DNA from: a virus
Direction: 5' to 3' (one strand)
Length of the DNA: 35,983 bases
IMG/VR virus record: IMGVR_UViG_3300037493_001493
Location: 1 to 35,983 of that record
Every line of letters starts with the position of its first letter. Position 1 is the stretch's first letter. Under the pieces are notes generated by a model. It saw nothing but the letters and a program-made list of their open reading frames with translations, was not told the DNA's origin and searched no databases. The position numbers and the translations under genes were made by a program. Positions 23,562 through 31,870 of the stretch are shown here, piece after piece.

Positions 23562-24599
23562 ATGTGCTACGATTCTCTTCTTGGCCTTCAAGGGTGTGAT
23601 AGGCCAGAACCTACAACAGGGCTCTATATCGATGACCTTGGCATCAATCAAACTTTACTAGGGCAGCTAATTACCGACCAGTACAACAGCGGAGTTGAGC
23701 TGTTTGAAGCAAAGAGGGCATTCGCTTGGCGCAAGATGTCGACTGATGTACTAAGCCGCTTGAGTCCGATGATGAAAGCGGATACGGTTGTTGAGTCTAA
23801 GCGCATCGGTCAAGTGGTAACCAACGCAAGCAATGTGGATTTGGCAGTTGGTGCAGGGAAGTACACGGGTATAAGAGTTACAATCGACCCGAACACATCA
23901 AGCTTTTTGAACTTCTACCTATCTAGTTTCAAGATTGACATCTACACGATGGCAGTTCCGGTGGAAATCTTTGTCTACGACATGAGCACCTTGAAGCTTA
24001 TTGATTCCTTCTTCTACCAATCTGAAGCGGTTGAGCAGTTTATTGGCAAGACATTCAAGGCTAATCGCCGCAAGATGGATTTGGCATTTGTCTATGAGTC
24101 GCTTTACGACACCACTAAGATGATTCCTAAGAAGGGCAGCTGCACTGATTGCGGAGGACACTTAAGAGCGGTGCACGTTTGCCCATTTGTAGATGCCATC
24201 GGAATTGAGTTGACGGTGAGCGGCACTGATGTTGTTAGTTCCAAGTCAAAGAAGTACACGCAAGGGATGTCGTTGGTGTACAATGTCAACTGCGATCGTG
24301 AAGCTTGGCTATGCAGCATAGGTGGATTGATGGCGATGCCATTGGCTTATGCAACAGCGGTAGAGATATATAACTACGGCTTAACAATCAGCCCGAATCA
24401 GCGAGTGAATACAACTGTCAGCGTGAACACTGGCTTTGCAACATCAGATCCCAACGATGGTATGATTGCAGGGCGAGACATTGCAGCTACAAGATACAAC
24501 GAAGAGCTCACGGCGATGTTGCAGAACATGCGACTGCCAGATGACAACACTTGCTTTGATTGCCGCAAGAACATGAAGTATGTCACTGCACTTCCATAA
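23562..24599 (+). CDS. Virion structural protein, possible neck or head-tail connector
   Basis: This 345-aa protein is the first gene of the operon after the capsid gene. It starts MCYDSLLGLQGC. The beta-rich middle part contains FLNFYLSSFKIDIYTMAVPV. It carries CTDCGGHLRAVHVC near residues 197-210 and CFDC near the C-terminus, so metal-binding cysteine pairs are possible. Related proteins are, from memory, common beside Bacteroidota phage capsids without a proven function. Its stop overlaps the next start (TAATG). Confidence 0.55.
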   Translation: MCYDSLLGLQGCDRPEPTTGLYIDDLGINQTLLGQLITDQYNSGVELFEAKRAFAWRKMSTDVLSRLSPMMKADTVVESKRIGQVVTNASNVDLAVGAGKYTGIRVTIDPNTSSFLNFYLSSFKIDIYTMAVPVEIFVYDMSTLKLIDSFFYQSEAVEQFIGKTFKANRRKMDLAFVYESLYDTTKMIPKKGSCTDCGGHLRAVHVCPFVDAIGIELTVSGTDVVSSKSKKYTQGMSLVYNVNCDREAWLCSIGGLMAMPLAYATAVEIYNYGLTISPNQRVNTTVSVNTGFATSDPNDGMIAGRDIAATRYNEELTAMLQNMRLPDDNTCFDCRKNMKYVTALP

Positions 24600-25060
24600 T
24601 GGCAACGCCCAAGGAGATAAGTGGAAGGATTGATGCGCTGTTCTCAGAGTGGAGCGGAGGCTTTACTCCTTTGTCTGCCGCTGTTTTGGATATGCGCCGA
24701 GAAATGTTTATCAGAATCTTTGGCACAGGCACAAGCGGCGGAACTAATTCGGCAGGGCAAACATTACCAACCAAGCCATACACTCCTGCATACGCTGCAT
24801 TGAAGGCAAAGAACGGCAGACCACCTTTGGAGCTTACAGGATTCCTCAAGAGGTCATTTGCAACAGATCAAGGCTCAGTTTTTAGCGAAGGCTTTGGAGT
24901 TGCAATTTACATTCAAGCAGATGAAGCAGGCAAGGCCGCAGGATTGCAAAAGCTATATGGCCCAATATTCCAACCTACAAAAGAAGAGCAAGCAGAAATG
25001 CTTCAACTTCATGCTGACTTATTAGTTGAGCAAATCTCAAACCAGATTTCAAAACCATGA
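24599..25060 (+). CDS. Tail completion/neck protein, virion morphogenesis-like
   Basis: This 153-aa protein has a central segment KPYTPAYAALKAKNGRPPLELTGFLKRSF. This resembles the 'K..GR.PL..TG.L..SF' pattern of Mu gpG, Phage_tail_S and HK97 gp10-type neck or tail-completion proteins. The N-terminal helix and the C-terminal acidic helix (TKEEQAEMLQLHADLL) are consistent with that family. It begins in a TAATG overlap and ends in an ATGA overlap. It probably closes the tail tube or joins head and tail. Confidence 0.65.
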   Translation: MATPKEISGRIDALFSEWSGGFTPLSAAVLDMRREMFIRIFGTGTSGGTNSAGQTLPTKPYTPAYAALKAKNGRPPLELTGFLKRSFATDQGSVFSEGFGVAIYIQADEAGKAAGLQKLYGPIFQPTKEEQAEMLQLHADLLVEQISNQISKP

Positions 25061-27735
25061 ACTTACTTAAGACCATAATCGAAAGGCTCAACCAACGTGT
25101 TGAGGTCGCCAATATATTCGACAAGCAATTCAATCTCTGCGAGCTTAACGCGAACGGAAACGACAAAGCTTGGGTGCATTACATCGGCAATGGTCAAGCG
25201 GAGGTTGTTACCAACTTCGATGCAAAGAACGGCACTCTGTTCTGGGCAAAGCGTGGCAAGGTAGGTGTTGCAAAGACTGATGCTTATCGAATGAGCGGCT
25301 GCAAGCAGTTGTATGTCACAACCTTTCCGCTGACTGCTTATGCCATCGTGCGCAAGAGTCACCTCCCTTGCGATGCGGAGGATGCACAGGATTGGCTTGC
25401 TTCAAGAGTCTACAAGCTGACTAGCGGAACGGATCCACTATTCAAGCAGAGCATTGGAGTAATCAACTATGAGGTTGTACCAAGTGGATATGCAAACGAG
25501 ATTAAGACCTTAACAGCAAACTATGAGTGGGCATGTGTATCTGTGGACATGGATGTGCTAGTAATCACAAGCTCAGAAGACGGCTGCTATGACACTTGCC
25601 AAACGGGTGACATTCCGCTTCCCGACTTGCAGCCATGTGTGCCATGCCTTACTGAGGTTGCTGTTGATGGTGTTACTATCACAGGAAACGGAACGGCGGC
25701 TGATCCATTGGTGGCAGTTGGCGGTGAAGGCGGAGCGATAGCAGTGGAAGATGAAGGAGTTGAGGTGACACCGATTGCAACGACATTAAACTTTACAGGC
25801 GAAGGAGTAACAGCATCACTGACATCACCTGGAGTCGTTGAGGTAAATGTGCCAGGTGGAAGCGGAGCAGTTGGAACATTGCAGGAGGTTACTGACTTAG
25901 GCAACAGCACAACGAATGACATTGACTTCATTGCAAATGCAGGGCTAAGCTTTGACAATGGTGCTTTCTTCCGCAAGGGTACAACTGATGCAGGCAACGG
26001 CGGAGCAAAAGGCACTGCGCAGATATGCTCAATTAGCTATGAACTTAAGTGGGAAGCAGGACGGTTGTACTACATGCAGCAAGATGGCTTCACCATTCGT
26101 GATGTGACTCACAACTTTACATTTGTACCTCAACCGACAGATGATTCAACTAAGGGCTTTGTTGTAGGTTCTCGATGGAGTTTAGACGATGGCACTGTTT
26201 ACCTTTGTAGTGATGACACAATCGGCGCAGCTGTTTGGTCAGTGGTTTCTGTTGGCGGTGTGACAAGTGTGAGCGCAACGCTGCCGATATCTTCAAGCGG
26301 CGGAGCTACTCCAGACATAAGCATCACTCAGGCATCAACCTCAGTGGATGGCTACCTATCAAGCACCGATTGGAACACTTTCGATGGCAAGTTTAATGTG
26401 CCAACAGGCACGAATGCTGACTACTTGGATGGCACTGGAACACCGACATTGTTCCCCACTTTACCAACAGGAACTGTCACATCGGTCGACCTATCAATGC
26501 CTGCTGCGTTCTCTGTTAGTGGTAACCCAGTAACAACAAGCGGAACATTGGCGGTGACAGCGGCAGGAGTTGCAACGCAATACATCAGAGGTGATGGTCA
26601 GCTTGCAAACTTTCCGACATCAACTGGAGGCGGCGCATCGGTTAGCTACTACCTCAACGGCTCAGTGAGTCAAGGTACTTTTGGAGGTGTCGCAATGAAG
26701 GAGATTAACAAAGTGCCAGTCATTGGAGCAGGTACTGATTTCACTATCAATGCTGATGGCTACATTCAGTCATTCATAACTGATGCAAATGACCCAAATC
26801 AGTTGGCAATTCCTGCGGGCAATTGGAACTTTGAAACATACTTTAGCGCATCAAGCAGCGGAGGGAGTCCAAAATTCTACATTGAGCTTTATAAGTGGGA
26901 TGGCGCAACATTGACATTGATTGCATCTAACTCAGCAACACCCGAAAATATTACTGGAGGCACTGCGATTGATTTATACCTAACTGCATTAGCAGTACCA
27001 CAGACAACACTTGCAGCAACAGATAGACTTGCAGTGCGATTTTATGTGATACATAGTGGGCGCACAATTACGATGCACACAGAGGACAATCACTTGAGTC
27101 AGATAATTACAACTTTCTCCACTGGCTTGACATCGCTCAATGGACTCACTGCCCAAACTCAACTCCTTGCAGTTGATACAACAGGCACTGATTTCGCTAT
27201 AAGCTCAACAAGTGAAACTCATACTTTCAACCTACCAACGGCAAGTGCTGCCAACAGAGGTGCATTAAGCACAGCTGATTGGACGGCATTCGATGCTAAG
27301 CAAGCGGCACTAGTAAGCGGCACGAACATTAAGACAATCAACAACACATCGATTCTTGGAAGCGGCAATCTTGCCACACCATTCGAGCTTGTTGTGGCGG
27401 CATCGGATGAGAGCACTGCGCTAACTGCTGGAACGGCGAAGATAACTTTCCGTATGCCGAGAGCGGTGACACTAACAGCGGTAAGAGCATCACTTACAAC
27501 TGCTCAGGCAAGTGGAAGCATTTTTACTGTTGACATCAACGAAGGCGGCACAAGTATCTTAAGCACTAAACTGACAATCGACAATACCGAAAAGACAAGC
27601 ACAACGGCTGCCACTCCTCCAGTGATAAGTGATACTGCTCTTGCTGATGATGCAGAGATTACAATTGACATTGACCAGATAGGCAATGGTACTGCAAAAG
27701 GATTGAAAGTAATGTTAATCGGTAACTACGCATGA
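25057..27735 (+). CDS. Large tail fibre or adsorption protein
   Basis: This 892-aa protein has a distinct N-terminal domain of about 190 residues that probably attaches to the virion. A CxxC-type linker follows (YDTCQTGDIPLPDLQPCVPCL). A long Thr/Ser/Gly-rich beta region then runs to the end. Two copies of a fibre motif appear, YLSSTDWNTFDGKF (near residue 432) and ALSTADWTAFDAKQ (near 735). These are typical, from memory, of Bacteroidota phage fibres. The last 120 residues (VTLTAVRASLTTAQASG) may be a receptor-binding tip. No chaperone gene or peptidase domain was recognised. Confidence 0.65.
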   Translation: MNLLKTIIERLNQRVEVANIFDKQFNLCELNANGNDKAWVHYIGNGQAEVVTNFDAKNGTLFWAKRGKVGVAKTDAYRMSGCKQLYVTTFPLTAYAIVRKSHLPCDAEDAQDWLASRVYKLTSGTDPLFKQSIGVINYEVVPSGYANEIKTLTANYEWACVSVDMDVLVITSSEDGCYDTCQTGDIPLPDLQPCVPCLTEVAVDGVTITGNGTAADPLVAVGGEGGAIAVEDEGVEVTPIATTLNFTGEGVTASLTSPGVVEVNVPGGSGAVGTLQEVTDLGNSTTNDIDFIANAGLSFDNGAFFRKGTTDAGNGGAKGTAQICSISYELKWEAGRLYYMQQDGFTIRDVTHNFTFVPQPTDDSTKGFVVGSRWSLDDGTVYLCSDDTIGAAVWSVVSVGGVTSVSATLPISSSGGATPDISITQASTSVDGYLSSTDWNTFDGKFNVPTGTNADYLDGTGTPTLFPTLPTGTVTSVDLSMPAAFSVSGNPVTTSGTLAVTAAGVATQYIRGDGQLANFPTSTGGGASVSYYLNGSVSQGTFGGVAMKEINKVPVIGAGTDFTINADGYIQSFITDANDPNQLAIPAGNWNFETYFSASSSGGSPKFYIELYKWDGATLTLIASNSATPENITGGTAIDLYLTALAVPQTTLAATDRLAVRFYVIHSGRTITMHTEDNHLSQIITTFSTGLTSLNGLTAQTQLLAVDTTGTDFAISSTSETHTFNLPTASAANRGALSTADWTAFDAKQAALVSGTNIKTINNTSILGSGNLATPFELVVAASDESTALTAGTAKITFRMPRAVTLTAVRASLTTAQASGSIFTVDINEGGTSILSTKLTIDNTEKTSTTAATPPVISDTALADDAEITIDIDQIGNGTAKGLKVMLIGNYA

Positions 27736-28517
27736 GTTTCTTAGTCAACCCTTATTCATATCCTACGGGCTGCGATGCGGATGCAGTAGCATTCTTAGCT
27801 GCGGCAGGCATTACCGATGCAACTATCACATCTGCCATCTGCACATTGGTAACATCAATGAAGGCAGATGGTACGTGGACTAAGTGTAATGCTATTTATC
27901 CGATGGTAGGAGGAACGGCAACAACGCATAAGTTCAACCTTAAAAACCCATTGGATACAAACGCGGCATTTAGATTGTCATTCATTGGCGGATTAACACA
28001 TAGTGCTAATGGAATAACTGGAAATGCAATTAACGCATATTGCAATACATTTCTTGCTAATACCACAGTAGCAATAAATTCAAATCACATATCAACTTAT
28101 TCAAGAACATCAATAAATGAAAACTCCGTTGATATTGGTACTTATGGACAAACACCTCCTAATACTTGGGGTATTCATCACAGCGCAAGAGGTTTTGGAT
28201 TAGGGATGTTATTTAGAAATCAAAATACGACATTTGCCACAGCTGCCAATGCTGACGGAAGGGGATTTTATTTAAGCACAAGAACTGCGTCAAACTTTTC
28301 AGCAATGTATAAAAATGGAATTCAAACAAGTACTCTAATAGTTGCTCCAGTTGCTATGCTAAATGAAAATTTTAACATTTTAGCAATTAACGGAACATTT
28401 TTCTCATCAAGAAATTTAGCTTTTGCAACCATTGGAAGTGGATTAAACTCAACAGAAGCAGCGGCACTTTACACGGCAGTACAAGCATTTCAAACCACCT
28501 TATCCCGTCAAGTCTAA
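27732..28517 (+). CDS. Tail-associated structural protein
   Basis: This 261-aa protein begins in an ATGA overlap with the fibre gene. The N-terminus (AVAFLAAAGITDATITSA) and the C-terminus (SGLNSTEAAALYTAVQAFQT) match patterns I know from fibre-adjacent proteins of Flavobacterium-like phages. The middle is Asn/Ser/Thr-rich, beta-like and clearly AT-rich, as expected for a rapidly exchanged surface domain. It may be a lectin-like tip. The precise role is unknown. Confidence 0.55.
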   Translation: MSFLVNPYSYPTGCDADAVAFLAAAGITDATITSAICTLVTSMKADGTWTKCNAIYPMVGGTATTHKFNLKNPLDTNAAFRLSFIGGLTHSANGITGNAINAYCNTFLANTTVAINSNHISTYSRTSINENSVDIGTYGQTPPNTWGIHHSARGFGLGMLFRNQNTTFATAANADGRGFYLSTRTASNFSAMYKNGIQTSTLIVAPVAMLNENFNILAINGTFFSSRNLAFATIGSGLNSTEAAALYTAVQAFQTTLSRQV

Positions 28518-28726
28518 TGCAAGTACATCAACTCACATACGAAGAGGCTCAGAGCCTTGTTGGCATCCAGTTCATGCCAGATAATTATTTCAACCCCATC
28601 ATGGATGCTGACGGCAATCACATCATCAGCATCGAAGAAGTTGAGCAGTGCTCAATTGATTGGGTGAAAGCACTACCTTTGATAACTTACAAACCAATAA
28701 CACCACCCGACTTATGGCAGGAGTAA
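28517..28726 (+). CDS. Small hypothetical protein
   Basis: This 69-aa protein starts in a TAATG overlap and overlaps the next gene by 13 nt. It is acidic and soluble, with YFNPIMDADGNHIISIEEVEQ, a metal-binding-like acidic loop that is not a full EF hand. It lies between two fibre-region genes and may be a fibre assembly factor. Confidence 0.55.
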   Translation: MQVHQLTYEEAQSLVGIQFMPDNYFNPIMDADGNHIISIEEVEQCSIDWVKALPLITYKPITPPDLWQE

Positions 28727-29214
28727 AAATTACCGACTTAGGAACATTGACCACAGCGGTTGATGCAGACTTATTATACATCGTTGATGTCAGCGACACA
28801 TCGCAATCACCGCAAGGTACATCCAAGCAGATTGAACTTGGTAATATTGTAAAGAGTGCAACATGGACACCGACATTTACAGTTCAATCAGGAAGTTTTG
28901 TTGTTGCTGCTATTGGCGGAATATCTTCGTATAATAAAACGGGCAATTTTGTTCAGTTCTTTTTTAAATTAAGAATAGCATTTGACACTGATAGCATTGC
29001 AGAATTTAGCATGACGTTGCCATTTAGCTCAACTTTAACATTCTATGATTCAATTGCTATTTGTAATTTAATAGAACCACAAACTACTGGAGGCGCGGTC
29101 ATAAAAAATACTAACAACGGCAATGGAGACAAAATAGAGTTTCAATTTGAAACAGAAAATTCATCAAGTGACACCTATGAATTTAATGTCATTGCTAATT
29201 ATCTTATCATCTAA
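28714..29214 (+). CDS. Tail fibre or spike-like protein
   Basis: This 166-aa protein begins with KITDLGTLTTAVDADLLYIVD, the DL-x-x-L..DLLYIVD pattern found at the N-terminus of many phage fibre and spike proteins that dock to the virion. The remaining 120 residues are beta-rich and encoded by AT-rich DNA, like other receptor-binding tips in this genome. I placed the start at ATG 28714, inside the previous gene's end. It is coupled to the lysozyme gene by TAATG. Confidence 0.6.
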   Translation: MAGVKITDLGTLTTAVDADLLYIVDVSDTSQSPQGTSKQIELGNIVKSATWTPTFTVQSGSFVVAAIGGISSYNKTGNFVQFFFKLRIAFDTDSIAEFSMTLPFSSTLTFYDSIAICNLIEPQTTGGAVIKNTNNGNGDKIEFQFETENSSSDTYEFNVIANYLII

Positions 29215-29669
29215 TGAAGACCTCTGACAACGGCATCCGACTCATACAAGAGTTCGAGGGCTTGCGGCTGACCAGTTACCTCTGTTCGGCAGGAGTGCCG
29301 ACCATCGGCTACGGCGCAACGTACTACGCGGACGGCAGCAAGGTGAAGCTTGGGCAGACCATAACAAAGGAGCAAGCAACGCAGCTGCTCAAGGACCATC
29401 TCAAGGAGTTTGAGGGCAGCGTAACAGGACTGCTTAACACAACCAAAGTCAACGCTAACCAGTTCGATGCCCTTGTAAGTTTTTGCTTCAACCTGGGCGC
29501 AGCAAACCTTGCCAAGTCGCAGTTGCTTAGGTTTGTAAAAGCCAACCCTAACGACCCCAAGATTGCAGCGGAGTTCGCCAAGTGGAACAGAGCAGGCGGC
29601 GTGGTTGTCACGGGGCTTGTAAGAAGGCGCAAGAAAGAGGCGCAACTATACTTCACTCCCATAGTATAA
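29214..29669 (+). CDS. Endolysin, GH24 (T4-type) lysozyme
   Basis: This 151-aa muramidase cuts peptidoglycan between N-acetylmuramic acid and N-acetylglucosamine. The catalytic region is FEGLRLTSYLCSAGVPTIGYG. Glu15, then Cys24 and Thr30, hold the spacing of T4 Glu11-Asp20-Thr26, so the usual Asp is Cys. The family signature continues with FDALVSFCFNLG near residues 83-94 and the C-terminal RRRKKEAQLY. No signal peptide or anchor is present, so export must depend on a holin; the candidate is at 29805. It begins by TAATG coupling. Confidence 0.88.
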   Translation: MKTSDNGIRLIQEFEGLRLTSYLCSAGVPTIGYGATYYADGSKVKLGQTITKEQATQLLKDHLKEFEGSVTGLLNTTKVNANQFDALVSFCFNLGAANLAKSQLLRFVKANPNDPKIAAEFAKWNRAGGVVVTGLVRRRKKEAQLYFTPIV

Positions 29670-29830
29670 TGAAACAGCTCTATGAAATCTATCTATTAAA
29701 ACATAAATCAGCAGCCTTTGTCAAGATTGAAGAGATGGATTTAACATTTGAGCAGTTCGTTGAGAAAATGCAATCATCTTATTCATTTAACTATATGTGG
29801 GGCTATGACACCAAGAAAGCAAGTAAGTAA
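29669..29830 (+). CDS. Small hypothetical protein in the lysis region
   Basis: This 53-aa protein starts in a TAATG overlap with the lysozyme stop. It is soluble and aromatic-rich, with LYEIYLLKHKSAAFVKIEEM and FNYMWGYDTKK. No motif is recognised. It overlaps the holin candidate by 26 nt, so it probably belongs to the same lysis transcript. Confidence 0.5.
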   Translation: MKQLYEIYLLKHKSAAFVKIEEMDLTFEQFVEKMQSSYSFNYMWGYDTKKASK

Positions 29831-30008
29831 GCTAAGGCAACTTCTTGACATAATCATCAAGCATTGGAGACCGACAATGGGCAGTTTGGTCATTCTGTCG
29901 AGCGTGTTTGGTCTAATATTTAACCAGATAAATACCGAAACACTTGCAGCAATTGTTGCCGCAATGGTGGCGGCAGGTTACATTCCTAAATCAAGCAGCA
30001 ATGGATGA
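29805..30008 (+). CDS. Holin candidate
   Basis: This 67-aa protein has a basic amphipathic N-terminus (RKQVSKLRQLLDIIIKHWR). Two hydrophobic segments follow, at about residues 25-40 (GSLVILSSVFGLIF) and 46-60 (LAAIVAAMVAAGYI). The size, two hydrophobic segments and position one gene after the endolysin fit a class II holin. Holins open the inner membrane to release lysozyme. The alternative is a small accessory membrane protein. I chose the ATG at 29805 within the preceding gene's end. Confidence 0.6.
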   Translation: MTPRKQVSKLRQLLDIIIKHWRPTMGSLVILSSVFGLIFNQINTETLAAIVAAMVAAGYIPKSSSNG

Positions 30009-30396
30009 CTTTAAAGACTCAATAGTTACTACGATAGACAAAGAATGTGTGATTGGCATTGGCTGCAAGTTGCACACTCATCATAAGATTGTTGAAAAAG
30101 TAATGCAACCTAAAGACACTTTCACTATCTTTGGCACAAATTCAATTACGATGTACGCAAGCGATACCATTCAACCGAGCACATCTGCATTCCTGCAAAG
30201 TCCAAAGCCAGAGACTAAGATAATCATCAAGCCTCGCACTGAGTTCACCGAGTATCAGCCGACAATGGATGCACCAATCATGGGCATGTTGCTAACCTTT
30301 ACAATCTACCTCACAGCGCAATGGGCATGGAGTTCAATGTCGGAGTGGTCCAAACTATTTAGCGAACTCAAGCAATGTCTTCGCTTTTCATCTTAG
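30001..30396 (+). CDS. Small membrane protein in the lysis region
   Basis: This 131-aa protein has a soluble N-terminal 95 residues and a single hydrophobic segment near residues 97-115 (APIMGMLLTFTIYLTAQWAW). A short polar C-terminus follows. It overlaps the holin candidate by 8 nt and the PAS-HisKA gene by 22 nt. It may be a second holin, an antiholin or a spanin part, but no signature decides. Confidence 0.5.
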   Translation: MDDFKDSIVTTIDKECVIGIGCKLHTHHKIVEKVMQPKDTFTIFGTNSITMYASDTIQPSTSAFLQSPKPETKIIIKPRTEFTEYQPTMDAPIMGMLLTFTIYLTAQWAWSSMSEWSKLFSELKQCLRFSS

Positions 30397-30941
30397 AAAA
30401 CTCGATTGACCTCTTCTATGTGGTGACTGATGAAAGCGGCTTAATTGTGTCAAGCAATGAGCTGTTCAGAAATTATTCAAGCCATATACAGCCGAATAAT
30501 ATTAGTGATATTATAAGCATCGAAGGTGACAAAGATGACTTCATAAAAGCAATTCAGTTGGCTCGTAAGCATACACCTGAGCCATCGCGTGTATATGCTC
30601 GCACTCGGTTAAAAAATACCATCGACAGATACAATATCTGGAACTGCTTCGCAATCGAAGACACCTTGCACTTTGTCGGGATCCAGTTAGTCGATGTCAC
30701 CTCAATCAACTCGCATGACTATGAGCGGCAGAAGTTGCTGCTTGAAGAGTTTAGGTTTATGCTCAGCCATGAGATCCGGCAACCACTGACAAACATCGCA
30801 GGGCTTGTGCAATTGATGTTAAACCATCCGATGTCAAACAATGAGGAGAAGCGCGATCTACTTAAGATGATTCATACATCGGTCACAAAGCTCGATGATT
30901 CCATCAAGGTACTTATTAAGAAAGCAGCTCGCGAGTTATGA
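30375..30941 (+). CDS. PAS domain plus histidine-kinase dimerisation domain, no ATPase
   Basis: This 188-aa protein looks like a sensor kinase cut off before its catalytic part. Residues about 5-110 form a PAS-like domain (FYVVTDESGLIVSSNELFRN). Residues about 118-180 form a HisKA/DHp domain whose H box FRFMLSHEIRQPLTNIAGL puts the conserved His at residue 132. It then stops at the end of the second dimerisation helix. N, G1, F and G2 boxes of an ATPase are absent, and no receiver gene is nearby. It could bind host sensor kinases or relay signals. It overlaps both neighbours, so it is an intact part of the operon. Confidence 0.75.
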   Translation: MSSLFILENSIDLFYVVTDESGLIVSSNELFRNYSSHIQPNNISDIISIEGDKDDFIKAIQLARKHTPEPSRVYARTRLKNTIDRYNIWNCFAIEDTLHFVGIQLVDVTSINSHDYERQKLLLEEFRFMLSHEIRQPLTNIAGLVQLMLNHPMSNNEEKRDLLKMIHTSVTKLDDSIKVLIKKAAREL

Positions 30942-31117
30942 CAGAGCAGGAGGCGGACAAGAGACTGGTTAAGGTTGCCGCTTGGTATGTGATAGAGCGT
31001 GGTATGCCTGTTTGTGTGGCATTGCAAATCCTTAAAGCCGAGCTCAATGATAAGCGACTATTTTGGGAGTCATCGCGTGAACTAATTAAACTTATTCAAG
31101 ATGGAGTCTTCATATAA
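30938..31117 (+). CDS. Small hypothetical protein
   Basis: This 59-aa soluble helical protein is encoded directly after the PAS-HisKA gene. It starts in an ATGA overlap at 30938 and overlaps the next gene by 17 nt. Sequence features are TEQEADKRLVKVAAWYVIERG and a helix LQILKAELNDKRLFWE. No motif is recognised. Tight coupling suggests a partner or accessory of the PAS-HisKA protein, but that is inference from position. Confidence 0.6.
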   Translation: MTEQEADKRLVKVAAWYVIERGMPVCVALQILKAELNDKRLFWESSRELIKLIQDGVFI

Positions 31118-31745
31118 GATCATCAGCATTGCCACAATCATTGTGCTTGTGTTATTACTGCTAAAAACTTGCGGCGAAAACGCGGCCAATGATTACCGCC
31201 TTAAGCACACGATTTATGAGGACTCGATACTTATCGCCTCGCAGCGCAAAGTAATCGCACAGAGCGGCTCTGATGCGGCAAAACAAGCACAGCAGATTGC
31301 GGAGCTCGAGGTGAAAGTAAAGAACGCATCGGAGGTTGTCAAGATTGAGACTCGCACAATCATCAAAACGCAAATCAAGTTAGGCGATACGGTGATGATT
31401 GACAAGAAGCCATACATCCAACTGCCAAAGCCATTCCTTAAGCAAACCGAATGGTACACAATCGTCGGCATGATTAACCGACTCGGGTGGTTGCAACTTG
31501 ACAGCATAGTCATCCCTGCTAAGTTTACCTATGCCGTTGGCGATACCATGCGCACTGGCTTTGTCAACCGACTCCTAAAGAAGAAGGACACTGTTGTCCG
31601 CCTCAGAGTCGACAATCCTAATGTGGCCATAGTGGGGCTTGAAAATATCTATATCAAGCAAGATAAAAAGTGGCATCAAACAACCGCCTTTAAGGTGGGA
31701 GTCGGTGTGCTGATTGGGGTGGTGGCAGTCAAGGCAGTAAAATAA
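31101..31745 (+). CDS. Membrane-anchored protein, spanin-like candidate
   Basis: This 214-aa protein has an N-terminal membrane helix (ISIATIIVLVLLLLKTCG, residues about 8-25), with a Cys at the end of it. A heptad-like helix follows (AAKQAQQIAELEVKVKNAS). A periplasm-like beta-rich domain and a second hydrophobic segment at the C-terminus (VGVGVLIGVVAVKAV) complete it. The N-terminal anchor plus coiled coil is similar to an inner-membrane spanin, and the gene closes the lysis region. The C-terminal hydrophobic end is unusual for a spanin, so another membrane role remains open. Confidence 0.55.
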   Translation: MESSYKIISIATIIVLVLLLLKTCGENAANDYRLKHTIYEDSILIASQRKVIAQSGSDAAKQAQQIAELEVKVKNASEVVKIETRTIIKTQIKLGDTVMIDKKPYIQLPKPFLKQTEWYTIVGMINRLGWLQLDSIVIPAKFTYAVGDTMRTGFVNRLLKKKDTVVRLRVDNPNVAIVGLENIYIKQDKKWHQTTAFKVGVGVLIGVVAVKAVK

Positions 31746-31753
31746 TACCTTTG
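31746..31753 (+). promoter_or_regulatory. Candidate -7 element, TACCTTTG
   Basis: TACCTTTG matches TAnnTTTG and begins one base after the stop of the spanin-like gene. It is the first of two such elements in the 125-nt gap before the early gene at 31871. No TTG lies at the ideal spacing. Confidence 0.4.
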
Positions 31754-31801
31754 ATTATGAGCGAGTTAGGATAATTGCGTGTAAATAGTTTTGAAAGGTG
31801 G

Positions 31802-31830
31802 TGTATATTCAAAATAAAGATATACATTTG
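31802..31830 (+). promoter_or_regulatory. Promoter TACATTTG overlapped by a 7-bp dyad
   Basis: TACATTTG at 31823-31830 matches TAnnTTTG. TGTATAT (31802-31808) is perfectly inverted as ATATACA (31820-31826) around an 11-nt spacer. The right arm covers half of the -7 element. A dimeric repressor bound to the dyad would block the promoter. It would drive the early operon from 31871. Four AATCAT-like copies (31837-31872) follow in the leader. Confidence 0.55.
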
Positions 31831-31870
31831 CTCATCAATCATTCAATCATAAATCATTTAATCTTTAATC

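Noticed and set aside
29211-29645. 144-codon minus-strand frame over the lysozyme gene
   Set aside because: It is the antisense of a strong GH24 gene with no promoter or recognisable motif.
30375-30941. Reading the PAS-HisKA protein as a frameshifted full sensor kinase
   Set aside because: The sequence after its stop encodes a different small helical protein and a membrane protein. No ATPase motifs appear in any plus-strand frame downstream.
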